From Modestobacter altitudinis (GTDB taxonomy: Bacteria > Actinomycetota > Actinomycetes > Mycobacteriales > Geodermatophilaceae), in assembly GCF_005930475.1 (NCBI RefSeq), contig NZ_SJEW01000055.1, positions 1 through 34,120 on the forward strand: DNA of 34,120 nucleotides, given 5' to 3'. The notes beneath the pieces are model-generated. The model was not told where the DNA came from. It saw nothing but the letters and a program-made list of their open reading frames with translations, and did not search any database. The translations under genes were made by a program, and so were the position numbers. Of this stretch, positions 33,456-34,120 are shown piece after piece (the first letter of the stretch is position 1; every line of letters starts with the position of its first letter).

Positions 33456-33512
33456 AAAGCCGCCCTGCGGGACGGACCGGTGGGCTGTCCCTGAGCGGCC
33501 CATTCAGGGCGA
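33456..33512 (+). repeat. Long copy of the intergenic repeat (about 57 bp)
   Basis: AAAGCCGCCCTGCGGGACGG (33456-33475) leads into the core TGTCCCTGAGCGGCCCATTC (33486-33505) and AGGGCGA. It matches the copy at 32554-32611 over almost its full length. Here the pairing arms shift to CCTGA/TCAGG. Confidence 0.68.
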
Positions 33513-33572
33513 CTCAGCACAGGACGCCGCTTGGGGATCGGGCGTGCGCTTGGTCGACCTAGGCTGGCGAGC

Positions 33573-33994
33573 GTGTTTCCGTCGGAGGCCAGCTTCCGCT
33601 CGGATGGTTCCTGCCATCTGACAGACGCGATCGACGGAACGGAGGTCACGTGGCCGAGCGTGGCTGCGTGGGCGTCCGACTGGATCTCTGAATGGCGGAC
33701 TGGCGAGTACGGCGAGGCAAGCGACTTCCTGCATGAAGCGTGCGATGACGCCGCTCCGGCGTGGTTGATGCGCTGGTCGTGCTGGCCGAGGCTGCCGACG
33801 GGGACGCCGATGTGATCGGCTTGGTCGGGGCGGGACCGCTGGAGGACTTGGTCTCGCACTCGGGCAACGGTTTGCGCATCCTGGACGAGGTGGATCGGGC
33901 TGCGCGACACCACCCGGCGTTCCGTGCGGCTCTGCGCACGGTGGTGCTCGGAGAAGACGTGCCCCAGCCGGTCCTGACCCGGTTGGCGGAACTC
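33573..33994 (+). pseudogene. Small hypothetical gene, frameshifted and cut by an IS element
   Basis: The first part, from GTG 33573, reads VFPSEASFRSDGSCHLTDAI and WASDWISEWRTGEYGEASDFL but stops at 33815. From about 33760 the next frame continues plausibly: DALVVLAEAADGDADVIGLVGAGPLEDLVSH, then DEVDRAARHHPAFRAALRTVV. The GAGPLEDL and A..HP.FRAAL pattern recalls small DUF6869-type proteins, so a single gene with a one-base frameshift near 33760 is the simplest reading. Its 3' end then runs into the apparent left end of an IS3-family element near 33995. TAGGCT (33560-33565) could be a -10 for a leaderless start. The alternative is two overlapping real genes, or a sequencing error. Confidence 0.5.
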
Positions 33995-34120
33995 TGTCCC
34001 GCCCCGGGTCTGATGGAGGCTCTCAATCCACGTGAGGATGAGAGTCATGGCGGCACCGAGGAAGTACCCCGACGAGTTGCGGGAGCGGGCGACCCGGCTG
34101 GCGGTGGACGCCCGGCGTGA
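33995..34120 (+). mobile_element. Left end of an IS3-family insertion sequence, truncated by the window
   Basis: The boundary is placed at the TG of TGTCCCGCCCCGGGTCTGAT (33995), because coding similarity of the upstream gene ends there and a transposase gene begins 52 bases later. IS3-family elements typically begin with TG. The right end and target duplication lie outside the window, so the exact boundary is inferred. Confidence 0.6.
34047..34120 (+). CDS. IS3-family transposase OrfA, 5' end only
   Basis: ATG 34047, preceded by GAGGATGAGAG, opens MAAPRKYPDELRERATRLA and runs off the window after 24 codons. The start KYPDELRERA is the usual beginning of OrfA (helix-turn-helix protein) of IS3-group elements in actinobacteria; OrfB with the DDE domain would follow by frameshifting beyond the edge. 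The gene is cut only by the window, so intactness cannot be judged. Confidence 0.8.
   Translation, partial: MAAPRKYPDELRERATRLAVDARR

Overview
The window is 34.1 kb of very GC-rich, densely coding DNA with GTG/ATG starts, purine-rich ribosome binding sites, 1-8 bp gene overlaps, GntR/FCD regulators, a lysyl-tRNA synthetase fused to a phosphatidylglycerol lysyltransferase, and an IS3-type transposase. This points to a chromosomal segment of an actinobacterium. The family Geodermatophilaceae or a relative is my guess, but nothing in the window proves it. I saw no rRNA, tRNA or CRISPR array.

Region 1 (1-8.3 kb) is membrane and housekeeping. It holds a DHA2-type MFS exporter running off the left edge, a divergent TetR regulator, a translationally coupled CPA2 antiporter/DMT permease pair, and a 1142-residue LysX-like fusion whose two halves appear in the opposite order to mycobacterial LysX.

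Region 2 (8.4-25.5 kb) is the heart of the window: what looks like an uncharacterised catabolic regulon. The leftward operon 13586-8400 encodes a split PEP-synthase-like phosphotransferase (phenylphosphate-synthase layout), a fumarylacetoacetate-hydrolase-family enzyme, an ABM-type monooxygenase and an aldehyde dehydrogenase. Next come a GntR/FCD regulator and the leftward livHMGF ABC transporter genes. Rightward are a Tm-1-like ATP-binding protein overlapping a PEP-hydrolase-family TIM barrel, a second GntR/FCD regulator, a CoA-acylating methylmalonate-semialdehyde-type dehydrogenase, a lipoprotein substrate-binding protein and a stand-alone transaldolase-family protein. An operator with core CGAT-N-ATCG lies next to TTGACG promoters at three places. 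Part of it recurs at two more, so the scattered units look like one regulon. The likely logic is uptake of a small organic substrate, ATP-dependent phosphotransfer, C-C cleavage and aldehyde oxidation. The substrate is unknown; a phenolic/aromatic compound is one hypothesis.

Region 3 (25.5-34.1 kb) is accessory in character. It has a short ORF with a very strong ribosome binding site, a Rox-like FAD monooxygenase, an alpha/beta hydrolase, a metallo-beta-lactamase-fold hydrolase, a VOC protein, a beta-lactamase-family serine hydrolase, and several small hypothetical or membrane proteins. At the right edge is a frameshifted small gene cut by an IS3-family element. The intergenic gaps here carry a family of short hairpin-like repeats (at least six copies, all in one orientation) that I did not see elsewhere in the window.
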